From: JADZEM01 sp046328125
GTDB lineage: Bacteria; Chloroflexota; UBA6077; JACCZL01
Assembly (NCBI GenBank): GCA_046328125.1
Contig: JAXLXF010000008.1
Coordinates: 124,001-188,000, forward strand
Length of the DNA stretch: 64,000 bases
Reading direction: 5' to 3'
The notes below the pieces were generated by a model. It searched no databases. It was not told the DNA's origin and saw nothing but the letters and a program-made list of their open reading frames with translations. Positions 16,259 to 23,906 of this stretch are shown here, piece by piece. The first letter of the stretch is position 1. Each line of letters begins with the position of its first letter. The position numbers were made by a program, and so were the translations under genes.

Positions 16259-16702
16259 CTACAGGTGGACGACGTCCAGGCTGCCCCAGGCGTGAGCGAG
16301 GTGCGCGGCGGCGAGGCGGCGGTGGCAGTGCTCGGGGGTCGCTTCGCTGCACAGGAGCACGCTCGGCCCCTCGAAGTCGGTGCGCGTGAGCGCCGTCTCC
16401 ACCAATCTCGACGCGATCAATTCCAGGTAGAGGCGCTCGTACGCTTCCCAGCCGACCTCCTTCGCCTGGTACGCCTTCAGCATCTCGGGCGTCGGCGCGA
16501 GCAGCGGCTGGTGGACGTACTGCGCATTCAGTACCTCGCGGAGGAAGAAGGCAAGGTCGTCGCGCTTCGTGAAGCCGGCCAGGGTGCTGGTGTTGTGGAG
16601 CCGGATGTCGATCAGGCGTCTGACGCCTGCCGCGCGCAGCCTGCCAAAGAAATGCTCCGCCGAGGACTTCGTGAACCCGATCGTGTAGAGCGTCGCCGTC
16701 AC
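16259..16702 (-). CDS. DUF488 family protein (second of tandem pair)
   Basis: 147 residues from the GTG at 16702, chosen because GGGAGGGAC lies just upstream on the minus strand and the protein then begins VTATLYTIGFTKSSAEHFFG, the family start. The DUF488 hallmarks are present: RRLIDIRLHN in the first half and LLCSEATPEHCHRRLAAAHL with the conserved Cys-His-Arg near the end. The domain has a Rossmann-like alpha/beta fold and no firmly established activity. It shares strand and close spacing (41 bases) with the other DUF488 gene; the two are diverged, so an old duplication or two distinct roles. Confidence 0.85.
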   Translation of the reverse strand: MTATLYTIGFTKSSAEHFFGRLRAAGVRRLIDIRLHNTSTLAGFTKRDDLAFFLREVLNAQYVHQPLLAPTPEMLKAYQAKEVGWEAYERLYLELIASRLVETALTRTDFEGPSVLLCSEATPEHCHRRLAAAHLAHAWGSLDVVHL

Positions 16703-16743
16703 GTTGTCCCTCCCACGGTCGCCGGCCCGGTCCGTCCGATTCG

Positions 16744-17256
16744 TCAGCTGTCGAAGAGACCGAGCTGACGGCCGGCCGGCGGCTCCAGTCGCTTGAGCTG
16801 TTCGTCCGCGTCGAGGTGGCCGTCGCCGCGTATGTGCTGGACGCTTGCGCCGGCCTCCCGCAGCGCCCGACAGACCCAGACTCGCCGATGGCACTCGGTC
16901 GGGTCTTCTTCGGCGCAGAGCAGCGCGATTCGGTACGTTTCCGCTCCGGCGAGCACCCGTTCGATGCCCCGCTTGAACTGAGGCGACGCCGCCACCTGCT
17001 CGTAGGCGTCGAGCCGCTCCGCGAGCGTTGGAATCTTGCCAAGCTGTCGTCCACCGAGCTCCTCCCCCAGAAAGAGGTACCGGAGCCCGGCGCGTGTTAC
17101 GACCGGTTCGAGGTTCTCGCGATTGAACTGTGGTGCAAAGCGTGAGTACGGCTGCGAGCGCACGTCCACGAGCACGTCCACGGCGTGGAGGCGCAGCAGC
17201 TCGACCAGCCGCTCGGCCGGGTGGTTCGAGTGGCCGATCGAGAAGATGCTGTGCAC
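16744..17256 (-). CDS. DUF488 family protein (first of tandem pair)
   Basis: 170 residues. It begins MHSIFSIGHSNHPAERLVEL and carries DVLVDVRSQPYSRFAPQFNR, YLFLGEELGGRQLGK and IALLCAEEDPTECHRRVWVC, all DUF488 signatures including the Cys-His-Arg motif. The biochemical role is not known. It starts 26 bases after the stop of the CDC48-like ATPase on the same strand and is followed by a second DUF488 gene, so the four to five genes are likely one operon. Confidence 0.9.
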   Translation of the reverse strand: MHSIFSIGHSNHPAERLVELLRLHAVDVLVDVRSQPYSRFAPQFNRENLEPVVTRAGLRYLFLGEELGGRQLGKIPTLAERLDAYEQVAASPQFKRGIERVLAGAETYRIALLCAEEDPTECHRRVWVCRALREAGASVQHIRGDGHLDADEQLKRLEPPAGRQLGLFDS

Positions 17257-17282
17257 TGACGTGACGAGGTGTGGGGCCGTGA

Positions 17283-19592
17283 CTAGACTGGGCGGGCGGC
17301 CGGAGCCGCCGACGGCACTCGCGCGCCCCCGGCCACGCCGTTCTTGCTGGTGCGCGCGGTCACGGCGTGGCGGGCCTCGCCGAGCGCCTCCTCCAGCGTG
17401 CGCATCCGGATTCGGAGACTACTGGTGTCCGTCCTGATCGCGCCCTCGGCCGCCTGGTCGGCGGCGATCATGTGGCGGATCTCGTTGAGGGCCGCGCGCT
17501 GGCAGAACGAGGCGAGATCGGCGCCGCTCAGCCCCTCGGAGCGGGCGGCCAGCAGCTCCAGATCCACGTCGTCGGCCAGCGGCATCTTGCGCGTGGTCGC
17601 CTGGAGGATCTGGAGGCGAGCCGCCTCGTCCGGCAGGGAGAGCTCAAGGACGTAGGCGAAGCGGCGGGGCGAGAGCAGGGCCGGATCGACCAGATCCGGG
17701 CGGTTGGTCGCCCCGAGCACGGTGACCTCGCTGTACTCGTCCAGGGTGTCGAGCTCGGTCAGCAGCTGGCTGACCACGCGGTCCACCGCGCCGCCGGCCA
17801 TGTCGCCGCCGCGCACCGGCGCGATCGAGTCCAGGTCGTCGAAGAACAGGAGGCACGGCGCGGCCTGACGGGCACGCGCGAACACCTGATGGACCGTCTT
17901 CTCGGACTCGCCGAGCCACTTGGAGAGCAGGGTGGCGGCGTCGGCGGTGATCAGGCTGAGTCCGGTGGACGTGGCGATGGCCCGGGCGAGCAGGCTCTTG
18001 CCGGTGCCGCTCGGGCCGGTCAGCAGGACGCCGCGCGGCGCGTGGATGCCAGCCGCCGCGAACAGGTCCGGCCGCTTGCGTGGCAGCTCGATCGCGCCTT
18101 CGAGCAAGTCGCGCACGTCGTCCAGGCCGCCCACGTCCTGCCAGGGCACGTTCGGCTTCTCGACCAGCACCTCGCGGGTGGCGGTCGGCTCGATCGCTTT
18201 CAAGGCCTCGTAGAAGTGGCGCATGTGGATGCGCGCCTCTTCGGCCATCCGCTCCAGATCGACCAGCTCCAGGCCGGCCTCGTCCAGCAGCTCGCGGAGG
18301 GCCAGCATCCCGGCCTCCTTGCAGAGCACTTCGAGGTCCGCGCCGACGAAGCCGTGCGTGATCTCGGCCAGCCGGTCGAGATCGACATCCGTGTCCATTG
18401 GGAAGCCGCGACTGTGGATGCGCAGGATCTGGAGGCGCCCGGCCGGGCTCGGCGCGTTGACGGCGATCTCGCGGTCGAAGCGGCCGGGGCGGCGTAGGGC
18501 CGGATCGACCAGATCCGGCATGTTGGTGGCGCCGATCACCGTGACCTGGCCGCGTGAGACCAGGCCGTCCATCAGCGTCAGCAGCTGGGCCACGACGCGC
18601 TTTTCGACGTCGCCGACGACGTTGGCACGCTTCGGGGCGATGGCGTCGATCTCGTCCAGGAAGACGATGGCTGGCGCCTCGCGCTGGGCCTGCTCGAACA
18701 CCTCGCGCAGCCGGCCCTCGGACTCGCCGACGTACTTCTGCATGATCTCGGGGCCGTTCACGTGGATGAACGTCGCCTGGACTTCGGTGGCGACGGCCCG
18801 CGCGATCAGCGTCTTGCCCGTTCCGGGCGGGCCGTAGAGCAGCACGCCGCGTGGCGGCTCGATCCGCATCCGGCTGAACAGCTGCGGGTACTTCATCGGC
18901 AGCTCGATCAGCTCGCGGACGCGGCCCAGCTCACGGTCCAGGCCACCGATGTCCTCGTAGCGGACGTTGGACGGGCCAACCTTCGAGCGCTGGGCTGGGG
19001 GAACGCGGGTGCGCAAGATCGTTTCGAGGCGGACGGTGACCGGACCGGACGGCTCGCTCTCGACGATCTGGAAAGTGCGGTCGCCGCGCGCCAGGACCGT
19101 CACGGTGACCTTGTCGCCCGGTGTGACGACCCGGCCGGCCAGGTACATCCGTGTCGCCAGGATCTCTTCGTCGGAGAGCGCCGCGGCGTCCGGCGCGGAC
19201 AGGGTGATGCTGTGGGCGTCCGACGCCCCGCCGACCCGCACCTTGACGCGCTCGTCGATGCTGACCTGGGCGTTGTCGCGCAAGGTGCCGTCCAGGCGGA
19301 TCACGTGGCGGCCGGGCACACCCTCCGGCGAGCGCTCGACGCGAATGGTGGTGCGACGCTTGCCGGTGAGATGGATCAGGCCGCCGGGCTGGAGGCCGAG
19401 CGCGTCCAGGGACGCTTGATCCAGGCGAGCGATGCCGCGATGGATGTCGAACGGGAACGCCTCGGCGACTCGGAGATAGACCTCACGCGCGGACTCCCCG
19501 CTCTTCCCCGATCCGTTCGCTCCGTTGCTGGGGACCACGCCCCGCACCTGCTCGATCCTGTTCTCGGTCCCGCTCTGCGTCTCGTCAGCCAT
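17283..19592 (-). CDS. CDC48/VCP-like double AAA+ ATPase
   Basis: Protein-unfolding AAA+ machine, 769 residues from the ATG at 19592, set by AGGAGG 11 bases upstream. N domain at about 35-200 (double-psi barrel then a four-strand part). D1: Walker A GPPGTGKT at 254-261, Walker B IVFLDEID at 309-316, and arginine-finger segment RRPGRFDRE at 367-375, all canonical. D2: Walker A GPSGTGKS at 526-533, but Walker B is LLFFDDLDS (581-589) with Asp in place of the catalytic Glu, and the finger segment reads LSPRRFAYV. D2 is therefore probably weak as an ATPase. Leads a run of DUF488, dual-OB-like and methyltransferase genes. Confidence 0.93.
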   Translation of the reverse strand: MADETQSGTENRIEQVRGVVPSNGANGSGKSGESAREVYLRVAEAFPFDIHRGIARLDQASLDALGLQPGGLIHLTGKRRTTIRVERSPEGVPGRHVIRLDGTLRDNAQVSIDERVKVRVGGASDAHSITLSAPDAAALSDEEILATRMYLAGRVVTPGDKVTVTVLARGDRTFQIVESEPSGPVTVRLETILRTRVPPAQRSKVGPSNVRYEDIGGLDRELGRVRELIELPMKYPQLFSRMRIEPPRGVLLYGPPGTGKTLIARAVATEVQATFIHVNGPEIMQKYVGESEGRLREVFEQAQREAPAIVFLDEIDAIAPKRANVVGDVEKRVVAQLLTLMDGLVSRGQVTVIGATNMPDLVDPALRRPGRFDREIAVNAPSPAGRLQILRIHSRGFPMDTDVDLDRLAEITHGFVGADLEVLCKEAGMLALRELLDEAGLELVDLERMAEEARIHMRHFYEALKAIEPTATREVLVEKPNVPWQDVGGLDDVRDLLEGAIELPRKRPDLFAAAGIHAPRGVLLTGPSGTGKSLLARAIATSTGLSLITADAATLLSKWLGESEKTVHQVFARARQAAPCLLFFDDLDSIAPVRGGDMAGGAVDRVVSQLLTELDTLDEYSEVTVLGATNRPDLVDPALLSPRRFAYVLELSLPDEAARLQILQATTRKMPLADDVDLELLAARSEGLSGADLASFCQRAALNEIRHMIAADQAAEGAIRTDTSSLRIRMRTLEEALGEARHAVTARTSKNGVAGGARVPSAAPAARPV

Positions 19593-19659
19593 CCGACTCT
19601 GATCCTCCTGTCGCGCGACAGAAGTGTACATGACGGCTGGCGATGGTCTACCTCGCCTC

Positions 19660-19852
19660 CGGGGGCGCAGTGAATCGCACGCGTACGAGGGGGCGCAATG
19701 AATTGCACGCGTACGAGGGGGCGCACTGAAGGGGGCGCAATTTATTGCGCCCGTACCAGTGACGGCCTTGTACGGGCGCAATTTATTGCGCCCCCTTCAG
19801 TGCGCCCCCTTCAGTGCGCCCCCTTGTACGCGTGCGATTCACTGCGCCCCCG
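19660..19852. repeat. Expanded nested palindrome, family A, copy 2
   Basis: A large imperfect palindrome centred near 19763. The left half has repeated units of GGGGGCGCA, TGAAT-type and GTAC pieces, two of them extended as GCACGCGTACGAG. The right half carries the reverse complements, with GCGCCCCCTTCAGT present twice in tandem. The innermost pair (GGGCGCAAT, TT, ATTGCGCCC plus GTAC) flanks the spacer CAGTGACGGCCTT. It looks like related palindromic units inserted within or duplicated beside one another. It lies between the CDC48-like and dehydratase genes. Confidence 0.85.
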
Positions 19853-19874
19853 AGGCGAAGCACACTCGGAGCGG

Positions 19875-20906
19875 CTACGGTCTGGCGAGCAGCCCCTCGT
19901 CGAAGGTGACCCCGAAGCCGGGGCCGCTCGGCGGACTGATGAATCCGTTCGAGATCGCCGGCGCGCCCTGGACCCAGGTCACCCACGGTCGGCCACCCTC
20001 GGCGAGGGGCCGGTCCGCCAGCGCGAGGATCGCGTGGAGACCCCAGACCTCGCTGCCGCGATGGGGCACTACCCAGATGCCGTTCGCCTGTCCGAGCGCG
20101 AAGATCTCGCGCATCGTGGTCATGCCGCCGACCCAGCAGGCGTCTGGCTGCCAGACGGTCAGCGCCTGGCTGGCGAGCAAGTCCTGGTAGCCCCAGCGGG
20201 TGTACTCGTGCTCGCCGCCGGCGATGGGGATCAAAGCGAGCTCCCCGAGACGACGATGCCCTTCCAGGTCGTCGGCCAGCAACGGCTCCTCGAGCCAGCC
20301 GATCCGATACGGCTCGCACGCCTGCACGACGGCGGCAGCGGTCTCGAAGTCCCAGCGCGCGCCGGCATCCAGGTAGAGCGCGCGGTCCGGTCCAACGGCG
20401 TCGCGGCCGGCACGGACCAGATCGACGATCTCCTGTGGATCGTGCTTGACGCCCGGCAGGTGGAGCTTGACGTGCTGGAACCCCTGCTCGACGGCGCTGC
20501 CGACCGTTGCGCCGAGCGAGGCGTAGCCCGGCACGCGCTCGTGGCGGAGGCCGCCGAGCAGCTCGTAGACCGGCTTGTCCTCCAGCTTGCCGAGCAGGTC
20601 CCAGATCGCGAGGTCCAGTCCGGAGAGCGCCATCACCGCCAGACCCTTACGCCCGAAGTGGTGGGTGGCCCGATACATCTGCTGCCAGATCGCCTCGACG
20701 TCACGCGGATCCTGGCCGACGACAACCTCGCGCAGCACGGTGTCGATCACGTGGATGCCGGCCTTGCCGCCGCCGCCCACGCCGAAGCCGCGCGTCCCGT
20801 CGTCGGCCTCGACGACGACCAGGATCTGGGCCATCGCCGTTCGCCAGTCTTGCGGCTCGTTGGTGCCACGCGGGATGACCGCCCAGACATCTGCGATGCG
20901 GGCCAT
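19875..20906 (-). CDS. Enolase-superfamily sugar-acid dehydratase, RhamD-like
   Basis: Mandelate racemase/muconate-lactonising-type TIM barrel, probably dehydrating a six- or five-carbon acid sugar such as L-rhamnonate. 343 residues. Mg2+ ligands are Asp180 (LYLDAGARW), Glu206 (WLEEPLL) and Glu232 (AGGEHEYT). A general-base His282 is in VVPHRGSEVWG, and Lys147 is in VKLH, the RhamD-like KxH arrangement. It starts one base after the stop of the small upstream gene, so the two are coupled. It is divergent from the RraA-like gene, consistent with a sugar-acid catabolic cluster. Confidence 0.85.
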   Translation of the reverse strand: MARIADVWAVIPRGTNEPQDWRTAMAQILVVVEADDGTRGFGVGGGGKAGIHVIDTVLREVVVGQDPRDVEAIWQQMYRATHHFGRKGLAVMALSGLDLAIWDLLGKLEDKPVYELLGGLRHERVPGYASLGATVGSAVEQGFQHVKLHLPGVKHDPQEIVDLVRAGRDAVGPDRALYLDAGARWDFETAAAVVQACEPYRIGWLEEPLLADDLEGHRRLGELALIPIAGGEHEYTRWGYQDLLASQALTVWQPDACWVGGMTTMREIFALGQANGIWVVPHRGSEVWGLHAILALADRPLAEGGRPWVTWVQGAPAISNGFISPPSGPGFGVTFDEGLLARP

Positions 20907-20907
20907 C

Positions 20908-21168
20908 TCAGTCGATCTCGACGCGATTGACGGTCCGTCGGGGGGTCGGACCCTGCTCCTGCCGCTCGATCAGCGCGTCCAGGACGCCGCGCGCGGCCAG
21001 CAGCGCTTCCTTTCGCGCGTTGCGGACGTGCTGCTTCCCCTCCTGGCTGAGAAGCCAGTCCGGCAGGAGGTCGCTCAGGCCGGTGATGCGGCACGTGCGG
21101 CGTCTGGTCTCACCGGTGGCGTCTGTCGTCTCGTGTGCGGAGTCCTGGCCTCGATCGTGCTCTGTCAT
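20908..21168 (-). CDS. Small hypothetical protein, 86 aa
   Basis: Function not recognised. A polar N-terminus (about 25 residues), then ITGLSDLLPDWLLSQEGKQH and a basic amphipathic helix RNARKEALLAARGVLDALIE, ending RRTVNRVEID. No membrane segment or signal peptide. The stop codon is separated by a single base from the ATG of the downstream dehydratase (TGAGATG), which indicates co-translation and supports it being a real gene. It may be an accessory protein, but nothing in it shows a role. Confidence 0.62.
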   Translation of the reverse strand: MTEHDRGQDSAHETTDATGETRRRTCRITGLSDLLPDWLLSQEGKQHVRNARKEALLAARGVLDALIERQEQGPTPRRTVNRVEID

Positions 21169-21350
21169 CGTGCTGCTCCGGGAACGGTGCGGTACTCCTG
21201 GTGGTCGGCTACCAATGGTTCACCGATCGTCGGATCTGACCTTGGAGCCATCGGCAGTACCCTGAGTATAGGTCTGGGAGCGGCGTTAGCTTGCTGCTTT
21301 CACCGGGCGAGAGACCGCTCGGTCCGTCGTGGTGCGCGGAGGTGGGACGA

Positions 21351-22049
21351 ATGTCTGAGGGGCCAGCAGTTCTCGGGCGGCCGGAGCCGATTCCGGCCGG
21401 CTGGATCGAGGTGTACCGGCAACTGCCGCCGGCGTTGCTGGGGCACGTGATCGAGGACGGATTCGTGGACCCGAGGATTCGGGCGCTGGTGACGCCGTTT
21501 CCCGGCACGCTCGTGGTCGGCACGGCGGTCACGGTGCGCCTGCCGGACGGCGATCTCGAAGCGGTGGTGCCAGCCGTCGATCTGCTCCAGCCCGGCGACG
21601 TGCTGGTGATCGACCACGGCGGGCGTGAGTCGATAGCCTGCTGGGGCGAGCTGACCTCGCTCGCGGCGAAGGCTCGTGGATGCATCGCGGTAATCGTGGA
21701 CGGGGCCGTGGCGAACGTGGCAGCGCTGACGGTGCACCAGTTGCCGACCTTCGCGCGTGGGGTCACGGCGGCCGGCGGACGACGGCTCGGGCGTGGCGGC
21801 GCGGTGAACGTGCCGGTCCAGTGCGGCGGCGTCGCGGTCCACCCCGGCGATCTGGTGGTCGCGGACGACGACGGCATCGTGGTGGTGCCGCCGCCCCGCC
21901 TGGACGATGTCTGGGCGCTGGCTCGCCCGGTCCTCGAACGGATGCCGCTGGCGCGCGCCTGGATCGAGCGGGGCGGCTTGCTCGGCGAGATCGGGGATCT
22001 TGACGCGGCGGGAGTGCACCAGCGACTGCAAGAGCGCGGCTGGAGCTAA
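21351..22049 (+). CDS. RraA-like / HMG aldolase-fold protein
   Basis: Family includes RNase E inhibitor RraA and class II HMG/CHA aldolases. 232 residues; GGAGGTGGG fixes the ATG at 21351. Fold markers: AVTVRLPDGDLEAVVPAVDL, QPGDVLVIDHGGRES, WGELTSLAAKARGCIAVIVD, and DLVVADDDGIVVVPP. Aldolases need an Arg-Asp directly after the VxDG loop (DGxxRD); here the loop reads VDGAVANVAAL, so both residues are replaced. Classical aldolase activity is therefore doubtful. It is divergent from the RhamD-like gene. Confidence 0.82.
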   Translation: MSEGPAVLGRPEPIPAGWIEVYRQLPPALLGHVIEDGFVDPRIRALVTPFPGTLVVGTAVTVRLPDGDLEAVVPAVDLLQPGDVLVIDHGGRESIACWGELTSLAAKARGCIAVIVDGAVANVAALTVHQLPTFARGVTAAGGRRLGRGGAVNVPVQCGGVAVHPGDLVVADDDGIVVVPPPRLDDVWALARPVLERMPLARAWIERGGLLGEIGDLDAAGVHQRLQERGWS

Positions 22050-22142
22050 CATGGGCGCTCCTGTCCCTGCCGTGCCCTTCTGGGTCACGGAGTGCGTGCC
22101 AACCCCGTCTCGGATTGTTAGGGCCGTTGTCGCGATCAGGCT

Positions 22143-22170
22143 CCCCCTCTCCCTCGCAAGGGAGAGGGGG
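22143..22170. repeat. C/G-rich hairpin, family B
   Basis: CCCCCTCTCCCT at 22143-22154 pairs with AGGGAGAGGGGG at 22159-22170 around a CGCA loop. The same stem with a TGCG loop occurs at 50974-51001. It lies between convergent RraA-like and alcohol dehydrogenase genes, and no T-run follows on either strand. Confidence 0.75.
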
Positions 22171-22193
22171 TCGGGAGGTGAGGGATTGTCGGT

Positions 22194-23225
22194 CTAATTG
22201 AACAGGAAGACGCCCTTGCCGGTCGTCTGGGTGTCGAACAGCTTGTACGCCTCTTCGGCCTGATCCAGCGTGAAGCGGTGGGTCAGCAGCTTCTTGAGCG
22301 GCACCTTGCGGTCGATCACGAACCGGGCGCACTCGGCCATGCCGAGCGGGTTGAACGTCCACGATCCGTACAGCGTCAGCTGGCGGTGGATGATGTCCGG
22401 CGACGGCGTCAGGTTCACCTCGCCGCCCTCGCCGACGAAGCAGGCGCGGCCCCAGTTCTGGGCACTGCGGACGGTGTTGGCGCGGGCCGTCGCGTTGCCG
22501 GTGCAGTCGAGGGTCGCCTCGGCGCCCTCGCCGTGGGTCAGGTCGCGGATCGCCTGGACCGGGTCCACTTCGCTCGCGTCCACGACCTCGTCGGCGCCGT
22601 AGTCACGGGCCAGGTCGAGCCGCTCGGTGCCGACGTCCACGCCGATGACGCGGGCGCCCATCGCCTTCGCCAGCAGGGTGGCGCTCAGGCCAACCGGCCC
22701 CTGCCCGTATATGGCGAACGTGTCGCGGCCGGAGACGGCCAGCCGCTTGACGGCCATGTACGCCGTGCCGGTGCCGCAGGAGATGGAGGCGCCTTCCTCG
22801 AACGTCAGCTCCTCGGGCAGCGGCACCAGCATGTATGGCCGCACCTTCATGTACATGGCGTGGCCGCCGTTGCCCGAGCCTCCGTACACGACCGAGCCGT
22901 TCAGGCACATCTGGTAGTACCCGATCATGCACATCTTGCACTTTTCGCAGCCGCTGTAGTGGTAGATCATCGCCCGCATGCCGATCGGGGCCTCGTCCTC
23001 GGTCACAGACGAGCCGCGCGCCACCACGACGCCACACGGCTCGTGGCCGCCGACGTTCGGGGGGCGCTGCGAGCGCACGCTCTTCGGGGCGCGGTAGCCG
23101 TGCAGGTCGCTGCCGCACATGCCAGACGCCTTCATCTGGACGATCACTTCACGCGGGCCCGGCTCCGGATCTGGGAAATCGATCATCTCGATGGTCCGGT
23201 CGCCTGCGAAGTACACACCCTTCAT
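22194..23225 (-). CDS. Zinc-dependent alcohol/polyol dehydrogenase
   Basis: Medium-chain dehydrogenase oxidising a sugar alcohol or similar with NAD(P). 343 residues. Catalytic zinc ligands: Cys37 (GMCGSDLHGY) and His61/Glu62 (GGHEPCGVV). Structural zinc is held by four Cys at 93, 96, 99 and 107 (GCEKCKMCMIGYYQMC). The Rossmann loop YGQGPVGLSATLLAKAMGA follows, with acidic GVDVGTERLDL favouring NAD. It is near sugar-acid genes, suggesting sugar catabolism, but the substrate cannot be fixed from sequence. Confidence 0.9.
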   Translation of the reverse strand: MKGVYFAGDRTIEMIDFPDPEPGPREVIVQMKASGMCGSDLHGYRAPKSVRSQRPPNVGGHEPCGVVVARGSSVTEDEAPIGMRAMIYHYSGCEKCKMCMIGYYQMCLNGSVVYGGSGNGGHAMYMKVRPYMLVPLPEELTFEEGASISCGTGTAYMAVKRLAVSGRDTFAIYGQGPVGLSATLLAKAMGARVIGVDVGTERLDLARDYGADEVVDASEVDPVQAIRDLTHGEGAEATLDCTGNATARANTVRSAQNWGRACFVGEGGEVNLTPSPDIIHRQLTLYGSWTFNPLGMAECARFVIDRKVPLKKLLTHRFTLDQAEEAYKLFDTQTTGKGVFLFN

Positions 23226-23404
23226 CGGGCCAGTCCTCCTTGCACGCTCGGCCTGACCGCTCCCACGTCAGGCGGATATCGCGGCCAGTTCGTTGCGTCA
23301 CCCCCTCATGGTAGTCCGTCAGCCTCCAGCGGTGCGGCCGGGGTATCCTGAGTCCGCTCGCGCGGGCGACGATCATGCGTGGATCGCAAGGGGAGTGAAC
23401 GACA

Positions 23405-23728
23405 ATGGCGTTTTTCGAGCTTCGGCAGTACCGCATTCGGCCGGGCCAGCGTGATGCCTGGCTGAAGATGATGGAAGAGGAGATCGTCCCGTTCCAGATC
23501 TCGAAGGGGATGGTGATCTCCGGAATGTTCTTCGGCGAAGAGGACAAGGACCTGTTCGTCTGGATGCGCCGCTTCGAGAGCGAAGAGGAGCGCGAACGGC
23601 TGTACGAGGCGGTCTACCAGAGCGACACCTGGAAGAACACGATGCAAGCGCGGGTCGGCGAGCTGATCGACCGCGAGCAGATCAAGGTGACGCGCCTGGA
23701 GGCGACCCCGAAGTCGGTGACGCGCTAG
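23405..23728 (+). CDS. NIPSNAP family protein
   Basis: Small ferredoxin-like (dimeric alpha-beta barrel) protein of unknown biochemical role. 107 residues. The start MAFFELRQYRIRPGQRDAWL and the central SGMFFGEEDKDLFVWMRRFE are typical, as is the ERERLYEAVYQSDTWKN segment. AAGGGGAG at 23388-23395 sets the start. It stands alone on the plus strand, divergent from the dehydrogenase gene, and is followed by a repeat region. Confidence 0.88.
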   Translation: MAFFELRQYRIRPGQRDAWLKMMEEEIVPFQISKGMVISGMFFGEEDKDLFVWMRRFESEEERERLYEAVYQSDTWKNTMQARVGELIDREQIKVTRLEATPKSVTR

Positions 23729-23730
23729 GC

Positions 23731-23836
23731 GAGCAGACGAGACACGAGCAGATGAGACACGAGCAGCGAGAGACGCGCGAACCTCGCTCAGCTCTCGTCT
23801 GCTCCCAGCTCGTCTGCTCCCAGCTCGTCCGCTCGG
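23731..23836. repeat. Compound inverted and direct repeat (GAGCAGACGAG unit)
   Basis: The left part has three near-tandem copies of CGAGCAGAYGAGACA-like units (about 23731-23770). The right part has three near-tandem units of CTCGTCTGCTCCCAG on the opposite strand (about 23793-23836), so left and right can pair. It lies between the NIPSNAP and gmd genes and could form one long imperfect hairpin. Confidence 0.7.
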
Positions 23837-23843
23837 CTTCGGG

Positions 23844-23873
23844 TTGGCTGGCGCGTGCCTCAAGCCGTAGACT
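23844..23873 (+). promoter_or_regulatory. Possible promoter of gmd
   Basis: TTGGCT at 23844-23849 and TAGACT at 23868-23873 are spaced by 18 bases and match the -35/-10 pattern of a primary sigma factor moderately well. A start near 23880 would give a leader of about 27 bases before the gmd ATG. Inferred by pattern only. Confidence 0.35.
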
Positions 23874-23906
23874 AGGCGACCACATCGCCACTAATGAAGG
23901 ATCTCT

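Noticed and set aside
23731..23836. Possible CRISPR-like array
   Set aside because: Units are short, imperfect, contiguous and present in both orientations, with no spacers and no cas genes.
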